64,000 bases of DNA from Alphaproteobacteria bacterium (GTDB lineage: Bacteria > Pseudomonadota > Alphaproteobacteria > JAVJVX01), in contig JAVJVX010000006.1 of NCBI GenBank assembly GCA_040220875.1, positions 460,174-524,173 on the forward strand, written 5' to 3'. Positions 1 to 11,318 of this stretch are shown piece after piece. Below the pieces are notes generated by a model, which had not been told where the DNA came from, ran no database searches, and was given only the letters and a program-made list of their open reading frames with translations. Position 1 is the stretch's first letter. Each line of letters begins with the position of its first letter. The position numbers and the translations under genes are program-made.

Positions 1-1875
<1,875 letters not shown>

Positions 1876-1895
1876 CGCGCGGGCGCGCCGCAGGT

Positions 1896-1927
1896 AAAAA
1901 AGCGGCGCCGGGGCCGCGCGCCGGCGC
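1896..1927 (-). terminator. Hairpin plus T6 between the bactofilin-like gene and murJ
   Basis: On the minus strand a 7-bp GC stem (arms 1921-1927 and 1905-1911, GCGCCGG/CCGGCGC, 9-nt loop) follows directly after the stop codon of the bactofilin-like gene. It is followed by CGC and then six T residues (1901-1896). This looks like an intrinsic terminator or attenuator. The murJ start lies only about 20 nt further on, so any termination here would reduce murJ expression from upstream promoters. Confidence 0.5.
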
Positions 1928-3112
1928 TCACTGGCGCAATCGCGGCGCCATTTGCAGCACCACCGCCCCAATGCCGCCCAGGAGCAGAAGAAGCGCGATC
2001 AGCCAGCCGACGAAGGGAAGCTGGCCCGCGAGCAGCAGCAACGCGCCGCCCAGCACCAGCCAGAGGTAGCGCGCGCCCGCGCCAAGCTGGTCCCAGTTGC
2101 GCCCGAGCCGCCGGCCAAGGAACTGTGCGATCCAGCCGGCCGAGACGGTTACCGCCATCAGCCACAACAGGCCGTAGAGCGCGACCAGAAGGAAGGCGAT
2201 CGGCATGCCCACAAGGGTCAGCACCAGGATGAAGGCGGCCAGCGGCAGGCCCAGGGCGAGGGCGAATCCAAGCCCGATACTGCCGGCGGGAAAATCGTTG
2301 AGCGTCCGCGCCGCGCCCCAGAGCAGGCCCGGCACCGCAAAATGGAAGAACGCCGCCAGCACCGCAAAGGCGATGAGCGAGCCGAGAAGGGCGGTGACGA
2401 GAAATCCGATCCCGATCGCGGCGCCGGCCGCCGCCCCCTGGACCCAGCCGGCGCTCGTCTCCTGTTCTATGCCGCCCGCAATCTCGACATCGGGTGGCAC
2501 CGTCAGCCTCTCCTCGCCCCGGTAATGGAGCGTTCCGCCGACGCGCAGCCCCGGCCCCAGCGCCAGACTGCTGGACCGGACCCGGACATCGCCCCGGATG
2601 ACGCCCTCCAGCGTGACATGCCGCCCGGCGATGAACAGGTCGCCATCGATTTCGCCGGCGGTCCGGATCGCGCCGCCGAAAAGCTTGACCGAGCCGCCGG
2701 CCGACATGTTGCGCCCGAAGCGGATGCGGCCACCGGAGAGCAGCACGTCATCGGAAACGGTCGCGTTGACAATCAGGTTGCCCGCGGCAGCAAACAGATC
2801 CTCATGGAACACGCCGCTCAGTTCCACGTCTCCGCCGGCGACGATGACATCGTCATGGACGACGGCATCGATATCGACATACTCGCCCGCCGTGATCAGC
2901 AGATCCCTGATTTCACCCCGGAACACCTTCGCCTGGTCACCCAGGCCGTCGAAGGCGGGCCCGTCCGCGCCTCTCTCTACGGGCGCCGTGTTTTCGGGGA
3001 TGGGCGTGATCTGGGCCAGGCCCGTGCCGGCGGCCGTCATCAGCATCAGCAGCGCCAGGCAGAACGCCACCTTTCGCCGGTTTCCTGCCTCGCGTATCGG
3101 GAACAGCGTCAT
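1928..3112 (-). CDS. Bactofilin-like polymer-forming membrane protein
   Basis: 394 residues. An N-terminal hydrophobic signal sequence (about 15-33, ending GLA-Q) is followed at about 65-215 by repeating short turns such as DDVIVAGGDVELSG, DDVLLSGGRIRFG and GDLFIAGRHVTLEG. These are typical of the bactofilin/polymer-forming right-handed beta-helix. The C-terminal part (about 225-390) holds four or more strongly hydrophobic segments, including a glycine-rich hairpin. If the signal is used, the helix would face the periplasm, unlike classical cytoplasmic bactofilins. The ATG overlaps the glnD stop by four bases (ATGA), so translation is probably coupled to glnD. The function is not known; sitting before murJ suggests an envelope role, which is inference. 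Confidence 0.75.
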   Translation of the reverse strand: MTLFPIREAGNRRKVAFCLALLMLMTAAGTGLAQITPIPENTAPVERGADGPAFDGLGDQAKVFRGEIRDLLITAGEYVDIDAVVHDDVIVAGGDVELSGVFHEDLFAAAGNLIVNATVSDDVLLSGGRIRFGRNMSAGGSVKLFGGAIRTAGEIDGDLFIAGRHVTLEGVIRGDVRVRSSSLALGPGLRVGGTLHYRGEERLTVPPDVEIAGGIEQETSAGWVQGAAAGAAIGIGFLVTALLGSLIAFAVLAAFFHFAVPGLLWGAARTLNDFPAGSIGLGFALALGLPLAAFILVLTLVGMPIAFLLVALYGLLWLMAVTVSAGWIAQFLGRRLGRNWDQLGAGARYLWLVLGGALLLLAGQLPFVGWLIALLLLLGGIGAVVLQMAPRLRQ

Positions 3113-5919
3113 GATGAAATCTCCGTCGGCGCGCCCGTGTCCGGCCCTGCCTCATCCTCCAGCGGATCCTGCAGGGCCGCCATCAGTTTTTCACGAATGA
3201 CGGCCAGTTTTTCCGGGCGTTCCACTTTCATGCCAAACACGTCACGTACATAAAACACGTCTACCGCCCGCTCGCCATAGGTGGCGATCTTGGCGCTGGA
3301 AATCTGCAGGTTTGCCTCGGTCAGGGCCCGCGTTACATCGCTTAGCAGCCCGGGCCGGTCACGGCCATTGACCTCGATCACGGTATTGGTGCGCGACGCA
3401 TTGTTATCAACGAGCACCCGCGGCGGCACGCGGAACACATGGGTGCGGGTCGGCAGTGTGCGCCGGGGTGCGAGTTCGCGCATTGGCGACACGCGGCCGC
3501 CCAGCACCTGCTCGAGCTGCACGGAAAGCCGGGCCAGCTTATCGCCTCGATCGAACGGGCCGCCGGTTTCATCCTGAATCCAGAATGTATCGAGCGCCAT
3601 ACCATTGTTCAGCGTCACGATGCGTGCGTTGACCACCGTCGCGCCCGAGAGGGCGATGGCGCCCGCGATCTTCGAAAACAGGCCTGCATTGTCGGGCGTG
3701 TAGATCGTGACTTCGGTAATCGCCAGTTCCGGGACAACCCGCTTGGCGACTGTCAAAGGCGCCTTTTCGCGCTCAGCCTCGCGGATCATCCGGGCGTGGC
3801 GCTCCAGCTCGTCCGGCTGGAAAGCCAGCCAGTAGGCGCGTGGTCCGCGCTCGAAATGAGACTCGATATCCTCCTCCGACCAGTCGCTCAGCGCGTCGCG
3901 CAACCGCGCCTGAATATTCTCGATCTCCGCCGCCGCCACTTCTTCGAAACTCTCGCCCAGCATGACCTTCTCGGCGCTGGCGTAAAGCTGGCGCATCAGA
4001 TTGCCTTTCCAGGCATTGAACACGCTCGGCCCTGTGGCCCGCATATCGGCCACTGTCAGTACCAGCAGGAGGCGCAGACGTTCGGGCGATTGAACGATCG
4101 CGATGAAATCCTCGATGGTCTTGGGATCGTTCAGATCGCGCTTTTGCGCAACCGCGCTGAACACCAGATGATGACGCACCAACCAGGCCACGGTCTCGGT
4201 TTCCGCCTCGTCGAGTCCGAGACGCGGGCAGAGTTCCTCAGCCACCTCGGCCCCCAATTCCGAATGGCTGCCGCCCCGCCCCTTGGCAATATCGTGAAGC
4301 ATCAGCGCGGTGTAGAGGACCCGGCGCGAGACGATCTTGTGAATGATCCGGGTCGCCAGCGGATGATCTTCGGCCAGCGCGCCGGATTCGATACCGTGCA
4401 GGATGCCGAGGGCGCGGATCGTATGCTCGTCGACCGTGTAGACGTGATACATGTCATGCTGTGTCTGCGCGACGATCCGCCCGAAGTCGGGGATGAACCG
4501 TCCGAGCACGCCCGCCTCGTTCATCAGGCGAAGGATCCGCTCGGGGCCACGCGTGTCGGTCAGCATCTCCATGAAATAGGCGTTGGCCTCTCCATGGTTG
4601 CGAAGCCGGGGGTTGATGCGATCGAGGTTCCGGGTAATCGCCCGGAGCGCCCGGGGATGGATATCGAGATCGCGCTCCTGCGCGATCCGGAAGACGCGGA
4701 TAAGATTGACCGGCTTTTCGCGGAAGATGCTGGCTGTTCGCGCTGACAGGCGCCCGCCATCGATGACGAAATCCTCCTCCACTTTTCGCTGGAAGCCGAA
4801 CCGGCTAAGGCTGAGCAGCGGCTTGCTTTCCTTCTCGGCCAGGATAGCGGCGGTAAAGATGCGGGTCAGGTCTCCCACATCCTTGGCAGTCAGGTAGTAA
4901 TGCTTCATGAAGCGCTCCACCTGGCTGGTGCCGGCATGATCGGTATAGCCCATGCGCGCCGCGATCTCGGGCTGAAGATCGAAGGTGAGACGTTCCTCGG
5001 CCCGGCCGCTCAAGTAGTGGAGATGACAGCGCAGCGTGACGAGAAATTCCTCGGCCCGGCGAAAAAGACGCGCCTCACGCTTGGTCAGCACGCGCTTGTC
5101 CACGAGGGCGGCAACATCATCGACGCCGTGAACATATTTGGCGATCCAGAACAGGGTTTGCAGGTCGCGCAGTCCGCCCTTGCCTTCCTTGATATTCGGC
5201 TCCAGCACGTAACGTGAATCGCCCAGCCGCTGATGACGCTTGTCGCGCTCCGCCAGTTTGCCCTCGACAAAATCTTTCCACGACCCGGAGAGGAACTCGC
5301 TCTCGAACCGCGCCCTGAAGTCGTCGAAAATATCCTTTTCGCCGTAGATGAACCTGGCCTCCATCAGCGATGTGCGGATGACATAGTCATCCTTCGAGAG
5401 TCGGATGCAGTCATCGATCGAACGGATCGCCTGCCCGACCTTCAGCTTCAGGTCCCAGAGGAGATAGAGAATGAATTCGATCACCTGCTCGTGGCGGGCC
5501 GTGCGCTTGTAGGGAATGAGAAACAGCAGATCGATGTCGGAATAGGGCGCGAGGCCGCCGCGGCCGTAGCCGCCCAGCGCCACGAGGGCGAGACGGTCGC
5601 CGGCCGTCGGATTGGGCGAGGGATAGGCGTAGTCGAGCGCGAAGGTGAGGAGCACCCTGAGCAGCCCGTCCATGAGCTCCGCCTGCCAGGCGAGCACGCT
5701 GGCCCCGGCTGCGCCCGCCTCGAAAGCGCGCCGGATCCGGTCGCGCCCCGCCTCGCGCGTGGTGGTGAGCGCATCGAGGAGTTGTGCCCGCCTTGCCTCG
5801 TCCGACAATTCGCCATCCTGCGCGATCGCGATCATCCGCGCCTCGAGGTCGTCGAGGCCGAAATCCATCACGGCATCGTCGGGGCGGGGGCTGTCCTCAG
5901 GGTCCACAATCGTGGTCAT
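3109..5919 (-). CDS. glnD: Bifunctional uridylyltransferase/uridylyl-removing enzyme GlnD
   Basis: Senses glutamine and adds or removes UMP on PII proteins, controlling nitrogen assimilation. The 936-residue product has all four family blocks. A nucleotidyltransferase domain carries GGYGRGG...SDIDLLF at about 116-132 (D128 and D130 as metal ligands). A helical region follows, then an HD hydrolase domain with the LMLHDIAKGRGGSHSELG motif in the middle. Two C-terminal ACT domains begin near EVTIYTPDNAGLFSKIAG and VIEVNGRDRPGLLSDVTRAL. Length is normal for alphaproteobacteria. It sits 30 bp downstream of mutS and overlaps the bactofilin-like gene by four bases, so it is probably part of one long minus-strand transcript. 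Confidence 0.97.
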   Translation of the reverse strand: MTTIVDPEDSPRPDDAVMDFGLDDLEARMIAIAQDGELSDEARRAQLLDALTTTREAGRDRIRRAFEAGAAGASVLAWQAELMDGLLRVLLTFALDYAYPSPNPTAGDRLALVALGGYGRGGLAPYSDIDLLFLIPYKRTARHEQVIEFILYLLWDLKLKVGQAIRSIDDCIRLSKDDYVIRTSLMEARFIYGEKDIFDDFRARFESEFLSGSWKDFVEGKLAERDKRHQRLGDSRYVLEPNIKEGKGGLRDLQTLFWIAKYVHGVDDVAALVDKRVLTKREARLFRRAEEFLVTLRCHLHYLSGRAEERLTFDLQPEIAARMGYTDHAGTSQVERFMKHYYLTAKDVGDLTRIFTAAILAEKESKPLLSLSRFGFQRKVEEDFVIDGGRLSARTASIFREKPVNLIRVFRIAQERDLDIHPRALRAITRNLDRINPRLRNHGEANAYFMEMLTDTRGPERILRLMNEAGVLGRFIPDFGRIVAQTQHDMYHVYTVDEHTIRALGILHGIESGALAEDHPLATRIIHKIVSRRVLYTALMLHDIAKGRGGSHSELGAEVAEELCPRLGLDEAETETVAWLVRHHLVFSAVAQKRDLNDPKTIEDFIAIVQSPERLRLLLVLTVADMRATGPSVFNAWKGNLMRQLYASAEKVMLGESFEEVAAAEIENIQARLRDALSDWSEEDIESHFERGPRAYWLAFQPDELERHARMIREAEREKAPLTVAKRVVPELAITEVTIYTPDNAGLFSKIAGAIALSGATVVNARIVTLNNGMALDTFWIQDETGGPFDRGDKLARLSVQLEQVLGGRVSPMRELAPRRTLPTRTHVFRVPPRVLVDNNASRTNTVIEVNGRDRPGLLSDVTRALTEANLQISSAKIATYGERAVDVFYVRDVFGMKVERPEKLAVIREKLMAALQDPLEDEAGPDTGAPTEISS

Positions 5920-5949
5920 CAGCTTTCCGGGTCCGGGGCGACGGTCTGG

Positions 5950-8688
5950 TTATTCTCGGGCGAGGCCGGTCAGTTCGTAAAGGAGATCGAGGGCCGCCCT
6001 GGGGGACAATTCGTCGACCCGCAGCGCGCGCAGTCGCTGCCGGAGCTCGCCATCATCCGCGCCGCCGCCCGGCCCCCCATCCGGCGCGCCCGGCCGGCCG
6101 GCCCCTGGCGCCTGAAAGAGCGGCAGATCGTCGGCGAGGCTGGCCGTCTGGCCCCGCTCGCGCTGGGCTTCGAGGCGGCCGAGCACCTCGCGGGCGCGCT
6201 CGATCACCGCCGGCGGCAGTCCCGCGAGACGGGCCACGTGGATACCGTAGGAGCGATCGGCCGCACCCGGCGCCACCTCGTGCAGGAAAACCACGTCGCC
6301 CTGCCATTCCTTGACCGCCATCGTATGGGTCGAAAGCGCGTCGAGCCGGCCCTGCAGGGCGGTCAGCTCGTGGTAGTGGGTGGCGAAAAGTGCGCGACAG
6401 CGATTGACGTCATGAAGATGCTCCACCGCCGCCCAGGCAATGGAGAGCCCGTCGAAGGTCGCCGTGCCGCGCCCCATCTCATCGAAGATGACGAGGGATT
6501 TCGGCCCCGCCTGGTTGAGAATGAGAGCGGTTTCCACCATCTCCACCATAAAGGTGGAGCGCCCGCGGGCCAGATCGTCCGACGCGCCGACACGGGAGAA
6601 GAGCTTGTCCACGATGCCGATGCGGGCGGATGAGGCCGGCACGAAACTGCCCGTCTGGGCGAGAATGGCGATCACCGCGTTCTGGCGCAGGAACGTGCTC
6701 TTGCCGGCCATGTTCGGGCCGGTCACGAGCCAGAGCCGGTTGTCCGCGGAAAGCCCGCAGTCGTTGGGCGTGAATGCCTGGCCTTCGGCCCCGCCGAGCG
6801 CCCGTTCCACCACCGGATGGCGGCCATCGCGAATGTCGAAATCGGTGCCGTCGTCGATCTCGGGCCGGGTATACCCTGCCTCCACCGCCAGTTCGGCCAG
6901 CGCACTCGCGACATCCAGGACGGCCAGGGCATGGGCGGTGGCGGCGATCGCATCGCCACCCTCGACGATACGGGCGACCAGTTCGTCGAAAATCTCGAGC
7001 TCCAGCGCGAGCGCCTTTTCCGCCGCGGCGCGGATCTTGCCCTCCAGCTCACCCAGCTCCACCGTCGTGAACCGTACTGCGCTCGCCAGCGTCTGGCGGT
7101 GGATGAACCGGCCGCCCGCTTCCTGCCCGAAGCGGCTCATCAGCTTGTCACCGTGGGTGGAGGTCACTTCGACGAAATAGCCCAGCACATTATTGTGCCG
7201 GACTTTCAGCGAGGGGATCCCGGTCTCGCGCGCGTATTTTTCCTGAAGGGCGCGGACGAGCCGCTCGCTCTCGTCCCGCAGGGTTATCAGCTCATCGAGG
7301 CGTGGCGCATAGCCGCGCGCGACAAACCCGCCATCGCGCGCCAGAAGAGGCAGCTTGTCGGAGAGTGCCCGGGCGAGAAGATCGATCAACACTTCCCGCC
7401 CCGACAGGGCCGCGCGCTCGCGTCCGATCTCCCCGCCAAGCCCGGGCGCGCCGGCCGCGTGATCGTGGAGCACCCCCGCGATCTCACCGGCAACAACGAG
7501 CCCGTCGCGAATGGCTGCCAGGTCGCGCGGCCCGCCCCGCCCGAGAGAGAGGCGCGCCAGCGCGCGGGCCATGTCGGGCGCGCCCTGCAGGCGCCGGCGC
7601 AGATCGGCGCGCAAATCCGCGTGATCCACGAAAAGCGCGACGCCATCGAGCCGGGCGCCGATCTCGTCCAGCTCGGTCAGGGGGGCAGCGAGCCGTTCGG
7701 CCAGGAGGCGGCCGCCGGCGCTGGTGCGCGTGCGATCAATCGTGGCCAGAAGACTGCCACGACGTTCGCCCGACAGGCTGCGCGTGATTTCGAGATTGCG
7801 CCGCGTGGCGGCGTCGATCGCCATGCCGCTCCGGTCATGCTCGCGCACCGGCGGATCGAGACGCACGTCCCTTCCCTGCTGGGTGAGGGTGACGTAATCG
7901 AGGAGCGCGCCCGCGGCCGCGATTTCAGCGCGCGAAAAATCACCGAAAGCATCCAGCGTCTCGACGCCAAACCTGTCCTCGATGCGCTTGCGGCCATTCG
8001 TGCTGTCGAACCGTGCGTCCGGCTCCACGGTCGCGGCGCCGTCGCGTTCCTCGAAAAGGGCGGACAGGGCCGGTTTGCTCCAGAGCCGCTCGGGGAGAAC
8101 CACTTCGCCCGGGTCGAGCCGGGCCAGAACATTGGCCAGTTCATCGTCGGCGATGGGGCGGGTGCGGAAATCCCCCGTCGACATGTCGATCCAGGCCAGC
8201 CCGAGCCGCCCTTCCGCGTCGGCCAGCGCGGCAAGATAATTATGCCGCCCGGCTTCCAGCAGCGCGTCTTCCGTCAGCGTGCCGGGGGTGACCACGCGCA
8301 CCACTTCGCGCCGGATGAGCGCCTTGCCGCCCCGGCGCCGCGCCACCCCCGGGTCTTCCATCTGTTCGCAAATGGCGACCCTGAAGCCTTTCTTGATCAG
8401 CGTATGCAGATATGAATCCGCCGCGTGGTACGGGACGCCGCACATGGCGACATCCTCGCCCGCATGTTTGCCGCGCCGGGTGAGGGTGATGGACAGCGCC
8501 GCCGCCGCCTTGACGGCATCGTCGAAGAAAAGTTCGTAGAAATCGCCCGAACGAAAAAACAGCAGCGCGTCGGGATGGGCCGCCTTGATCTCGAGGAACT
8601 GGGCCATCATCGGCGTCGCGCCGGCCGAATCGGATGCCGCGGCGGCCCTGTCGTTTTGCTTCCGGTTGTCGAGCGTATCCGTGGGCAT
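5950..8688 (-). CDS. mutS: DNA mismatch repair protein MutS
   Basis: Recognises base mismatches and small loops and recruits MutL. The mismatch-reading motif (Phe-Tyr-Glu, in SGDFYELFF) is followed by connector, lever and clamp domains. The C-terminal ATPase has Walker [10 protein letters not shown] and Walker [13 protein letters not shown] helix-turn-helix dimerisation tail ends the protein. I chose the ATG at 8688 because it puts the conserved [11 protein letters not shown] block about 26 residues from the start, as in most MutS proteins. The frame stays open to an ATG at 8790, which would add 34 unconserved residues. The DNA at 8752-8790 is AT-rich and looks more like a promoter. The start is therefore moderately certain and the identity is certain. 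Confidence 0.95.
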   Translation of the reverse strand: MPTDTLDNRKQNDRAAAASDSAGATPMMAQFLEIKAAHPDALLFFRSGDFYELFFDDAVKAAAALSITLTRRGKHAGEDVAMCGVPYHAADSYLHTLIKKGFRVAICEQMEDPGVARRRGGKALIRREVVRVVTPGTLTEDALLEAGRHNYLAALADAEGRLGLAWIDMSTGDFRTRPIADDELANVLARLDPGEVVLPERLWSKPALSALFEERDGAATVEPDARFDSTNGRKRIEDRFGVETLDAFGDFSRAEIAAAGALLDYVTLTQQGRDVRLDPPVREHDRSGMAIDAATRRNLEITRSLSGERRGSLLATIDRTRTSAGGRLLAERLAAPLTELDEIGARLDGVALFVDHADLRADLRRRLQGAPDMARALARLSLGRGGPRDLAAIRDGLVVAGEIAGVLHDHAAGAPGLGGEIGRERAALSGREVLIDLLARALSDKLPLLARDGGFVARGYAPRLDELITLRDESERLVRALQEKYARETGIPSLKVRHNNVLGYFVEVTSTHGDKLMSRFGQEAGGRFIHRQTLASAVRFTTVELGELEGKIRAAAEKALALELEIFDELVARIVEGGDAIAATAHALAVLDVASALAELAVEAGYTRPEIDDGTDFDIRDGRHPVVERALGGAEGQAFTPNDCGLSADNRLWLVTGPNMAGKSTFLRQNAVIAILAQTGSFVPASSARIGIVDKLFSRVGASDDLARGRSTFMVEMVETALILNQAGPKSLVIFDEMGRGTATFDGLSIAWAAVEHLHDVNRCRALFATHYHELTALQGRLDALSTHTMAVKEWQGDVVFLHEVAPGAADRSYGIHVARLAGLPPAVIERAREVLGRLEAQRERGQTASLADDLPLFQAPGAGRPGAPDGGPGGGADDGELRQRLRALRVDELSPRAALDLLYELTGLARE

Positions 8689-8987
8689 GATCCGTCCGGA
8701 TGAGGCGGCGGGACCGGGCCTCGCCGCCGTATCGGGGCCTTGCGCGCCAGCCGATATATTTCCGTTTGTTTTCAGTTGTTTAATAGACATTCCCGCCGGC
8801 CACCCTGGCCCGATCGGCGCCCCAACCTACCATCTTCGCCCTGGGACTGTCATGCCGGCCGGCGCCAGGCGGGGCCCGAATGTCCGGGGACTCAGCTAGG
8901 AATTCCCCCGCCGTTGCGGCACCATGACCGGCAGGCCCCTGGGAACCGCCGCGCCGGGACAGGGAACAATCGAGGGAAGCCAGAGCC
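8689..8987. promoter_or_regulatory. Divergent mutS/maeB spacer
   Basis: About 300 bp separate the chosen mutS start from maeB. The segment 8752-8790 is markedly AT-rich in an otherwise GC-rich region (TAAACAACTGAAAACAAACG on the minus strand) and is the most likely place for the mutS promoter. If mutS starts at 8790 instead, the true spacer is 197 bp. A purine-rich stretch (GAGGGAAG, about 8971-8978) precedes the maeB ATG. A single CTGTCAT lies at 8846-8852 without a second copy 11 bp away, so I do not call a Pho box. Confidence 0.4.
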
Positions 8988-11258
8988 ATGGAGAAAACCA
9001 CGCCCCCGGCCGATATCGCCGAAGAATCCCTTGCCATGCACGCATCGGGCAGGCCGGGAAAGCTGGAGACGGGGTTGACCAAGCCGCTGACCACCCAGCG
9101 CGATCTGGCTCTGGCCTATTCCCCGGGTGTGGCCGCGCCCTGCCTGCGCATCGCCGAAAATCCTGACGAGGCCTATGACTACACCACGCGCGGCAACATG
9201 GTGGCGGTCATCTCGAACGGAACCGCGGTTCTCGGCCTCGGCAACCTCGGTGCACTCGCCTCCAAGCCGGTGATGGAAGGCAAGGTCGTGCTGTTCAAGC
9301 GCTTCGCCGATATCGACGGCATCGATCTGGAGATCGATACCGATGACGTGGACGAGTTCGTCAATTGCGTGCGCTATCTGGGTCCGTCGTTCGGCGGCAT
9401 CAATCTCGAGGACATAAAGGCCCCGGAATGTTTCGTCATCGAACAGCGGCTCCGCGAGCTGCTCGACATTCCGGTTTTTCATGACGATCAGCACGGCACG
9501 GCGATCATTGCGGCCGCCGGGCTGATCAACTCCCTGCACCTTACCGGCCGGGATATCCGCGATACCCGGATGGTGGTGAACGGGGCGGGCGCCTCGGCGA
9601 TTGCGTGTGTCGAGCTCATCAAGGCACTTGGTATGCCGCACGGGAACGTCATCATGTGCGACAGCAAGGGTGTCATCTATCAGGGCCGCGAGGCCGGCAT
9701 GAACCAGTGGAAGTCGGCTCATGCGGCCGACACGCCGGCGCGCAGTCTGGCCGAGGCCGTGGCCGGGTCCGACGTGTTTATGGGGCTTTCCATGGCCGGC
9801 GCGATGAGCGAGGACATGGTGGCCAGCATGGCCGACAGGCCGATCATCTTCGCCATGGCCAATCCTGAGCCCGAGATCCGCCCCGAACTGGCGAGGAAAA
9901 TCCGGCCCGACTGCATCATGGCGACGGGCCGCTCGGATTATCCCAACCAGGTGAACAACGTCCTCGGGTTTCCCTATATCTTTCGCGGCGCCCTCGACGT
10001 GCGCGCCAGCACGATCAACGACGAAATGAAAATCGCTGCCGCAGAAGCCATCGCAAAGCTGGCGCGCGAGGACGTGCCGGATGAGGTCGGCGCGGCCTAT
10101 GCCGGTCAGGCGCTCCGGTTCGGACCGGATTACATCATTCCGGTGCCGTTCGACCCGCGCCTGATTTCATGCGTGCCTCCCGCCGTCGCGCGGGCCGCGG
10201 TCGAGACCGGCGTCGCCCGCAAGCCCATCGAGGACATGGAAACCTACTCCAAGGGCCTGGCCGCCCGTCGCGATCCCACCTTTGCCACGTTGCAGGCGAT
10301 TTTCGACAAGGTCAAAGCGCATCCGCAGCGGGTTGTCTTCGCGGAGGGCGAGGAGGAAAAGACCATTCGTGCCGCCGTCGCATTCTTTAACGCGGGCTAC
10401 GGCAGGCCGGTCCTGATCGGCCGCGAGGACCGGATCACCGAGAAAATGCGGACGCTGGGCCTGTCTAACGGCGGCGCCATCGAAATCACCAACGCGCGGT
10501 TGAGCGAGCATCGCGAGGCCTATTACGAGCTGGTCTATGACCGGCTCAAACGCCAGGGATCGCTGATGCGCGACTGCCAGCGGATGGTCAACCAGGGCCG
10601 CAACATCTTCGGCGCGTGCATGGTGAAGATGGGGCATGCGGATGCCATGGTTACCGGCCTGACCCGCGGCACGACGGTGAGTTTCGACGAAATCACCCGC
10701 GTCCTGGACCCCAGGCCGGGCGAGCGGATTTTCGGCATGATGATGATGGCCGCCAAGGGGCGCACCGTCTTTATCGCCGATACCAGCCTGCACGAGTTGC
10801 CGGAAGCCGACGAGCTGGCCGATTTCGCCCAGCAATCGGCCGCCCGCGTCCGCCAGATGGGCTACGAGCCGCGGGTGGCGCTCCTCTCCTACTCGAATTT
10901 CGGCGCGCCGATGCGGACCAAGGCGGACCGCGTGCGCGAGGCCGTTCGGGTGCTCGACGCCCGCCATGTGGATTTCGAATACGATGGAGAGATGAGCGTC
11001 GACACGGCCCTCGATTTCGACCAGCAGCGCCAGCTTTATCCCTTTACGCGACTGACGGGCTCGGCCAACGTCCTGATCATGCCGGGCCTGCACAGCGCGA
11101 ACATATCGACCAAGCTGATGAAAATGCTTGGCGGCGGCACCATCATCGGACCAATGCTGATCGGGATCGACAAACCGGTACAGATCAGCAATATGCGTTC
11201 GACCGTCTCGGACCTCGTCAATCTCGCTGCCCTGGCGGCACATGAGGCCATCGGCTAG
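8988..11258 (+). CDS. maeB: NADP-dependent malic enzyme with C-terminal phosphotransacetylase-like domain
   Basis: Oxidative decarboxylation of malate to pyruvate, supplying NADPH and linking the TCA cycle to gluconeogenesis. The 756 residues fall into two blocks. The first is a malic enzyme domain (about 1-430) with the catalytic AYSPGVAAPC motif (Tyr44), KPVMEGK, and FHDDQHGTA in the metal and substrate site, plus a VVNGAGASAIA Rossmann loop. The second is a phosphotransacetylase-like domain (about 430-756) ending LIGIDKPVQI, which in this family is regulatory rather than catalytic. The fusion and length match MaeB. It is followed after 60 bp by phoR, but no functional link is evident. Confidence 0.96.
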   Translation: MEKTTPPADIAEESLAMHASGRPGKLETGLTKPLTTQRDLALAYSPGVAAPCLRIAENPDEAYDYTTRGNMVAVISNGTAVLGLGNLGALASKPVMEGKVVLFKRFADIDGIDLEIDTDDVDEFVNCVRYLGPSFGGINLEDIKAPECFVIEQRLRELLDIPVFHDDQHGTAIIAAAGLINSLHLTGRDIRDTRMVVNGAGASAIACVELIKALGMPHGNVIMCDSKGVIYQGREAGMNQWKSAHAADTPARSLAEAVAGSDVFMGLSMAGAMSEDMVASMADRPIIFAMANPEPEIRPELARKIRPDCIMATGRSDYPNQVNNVLGFPYIFRGALDVRASTINDEMKIAAAEAIAKLAREDVPDEVGAAYAGQALRFGPDYIIPVPFDPRLISCVPPAVARAAVETGVARKPIEDMETYSKGLAARRDPTFATLQAIFDKVKAHPQRVVFAEGEEEKTIRAAVAFFNAGYGRPVLIGREDRITEKMRTLGLSNGGAIEITNARLSEHREAYYELVYDRLKRQGSLMRDCQRMVNQGRNIFGACMVKMGHADAMVTGLTRGTTVSFDEITRVLDPRPGERIFGMMMMAAKGRTVFIADTSLHELPEADELADFAQQSAARVRQMGYEPRVALLSYSNFGAPMRTKADRVREAVRVLDARHVDFEYDGEMSVDTALDFDQQRQLYPFTRLTGSANVLIMPGLHSANISTKLMKMLGGGTIIGPMLIGIDKPVQISNMRSTVSDLVNLAALAAHEAIG

Positions 11259-11318
11259 GGCACGCACGGGCGCCGCTGCGGCAACGCACCAACAATAAAG
11301 TCGGGATCCGGAAGCGGC

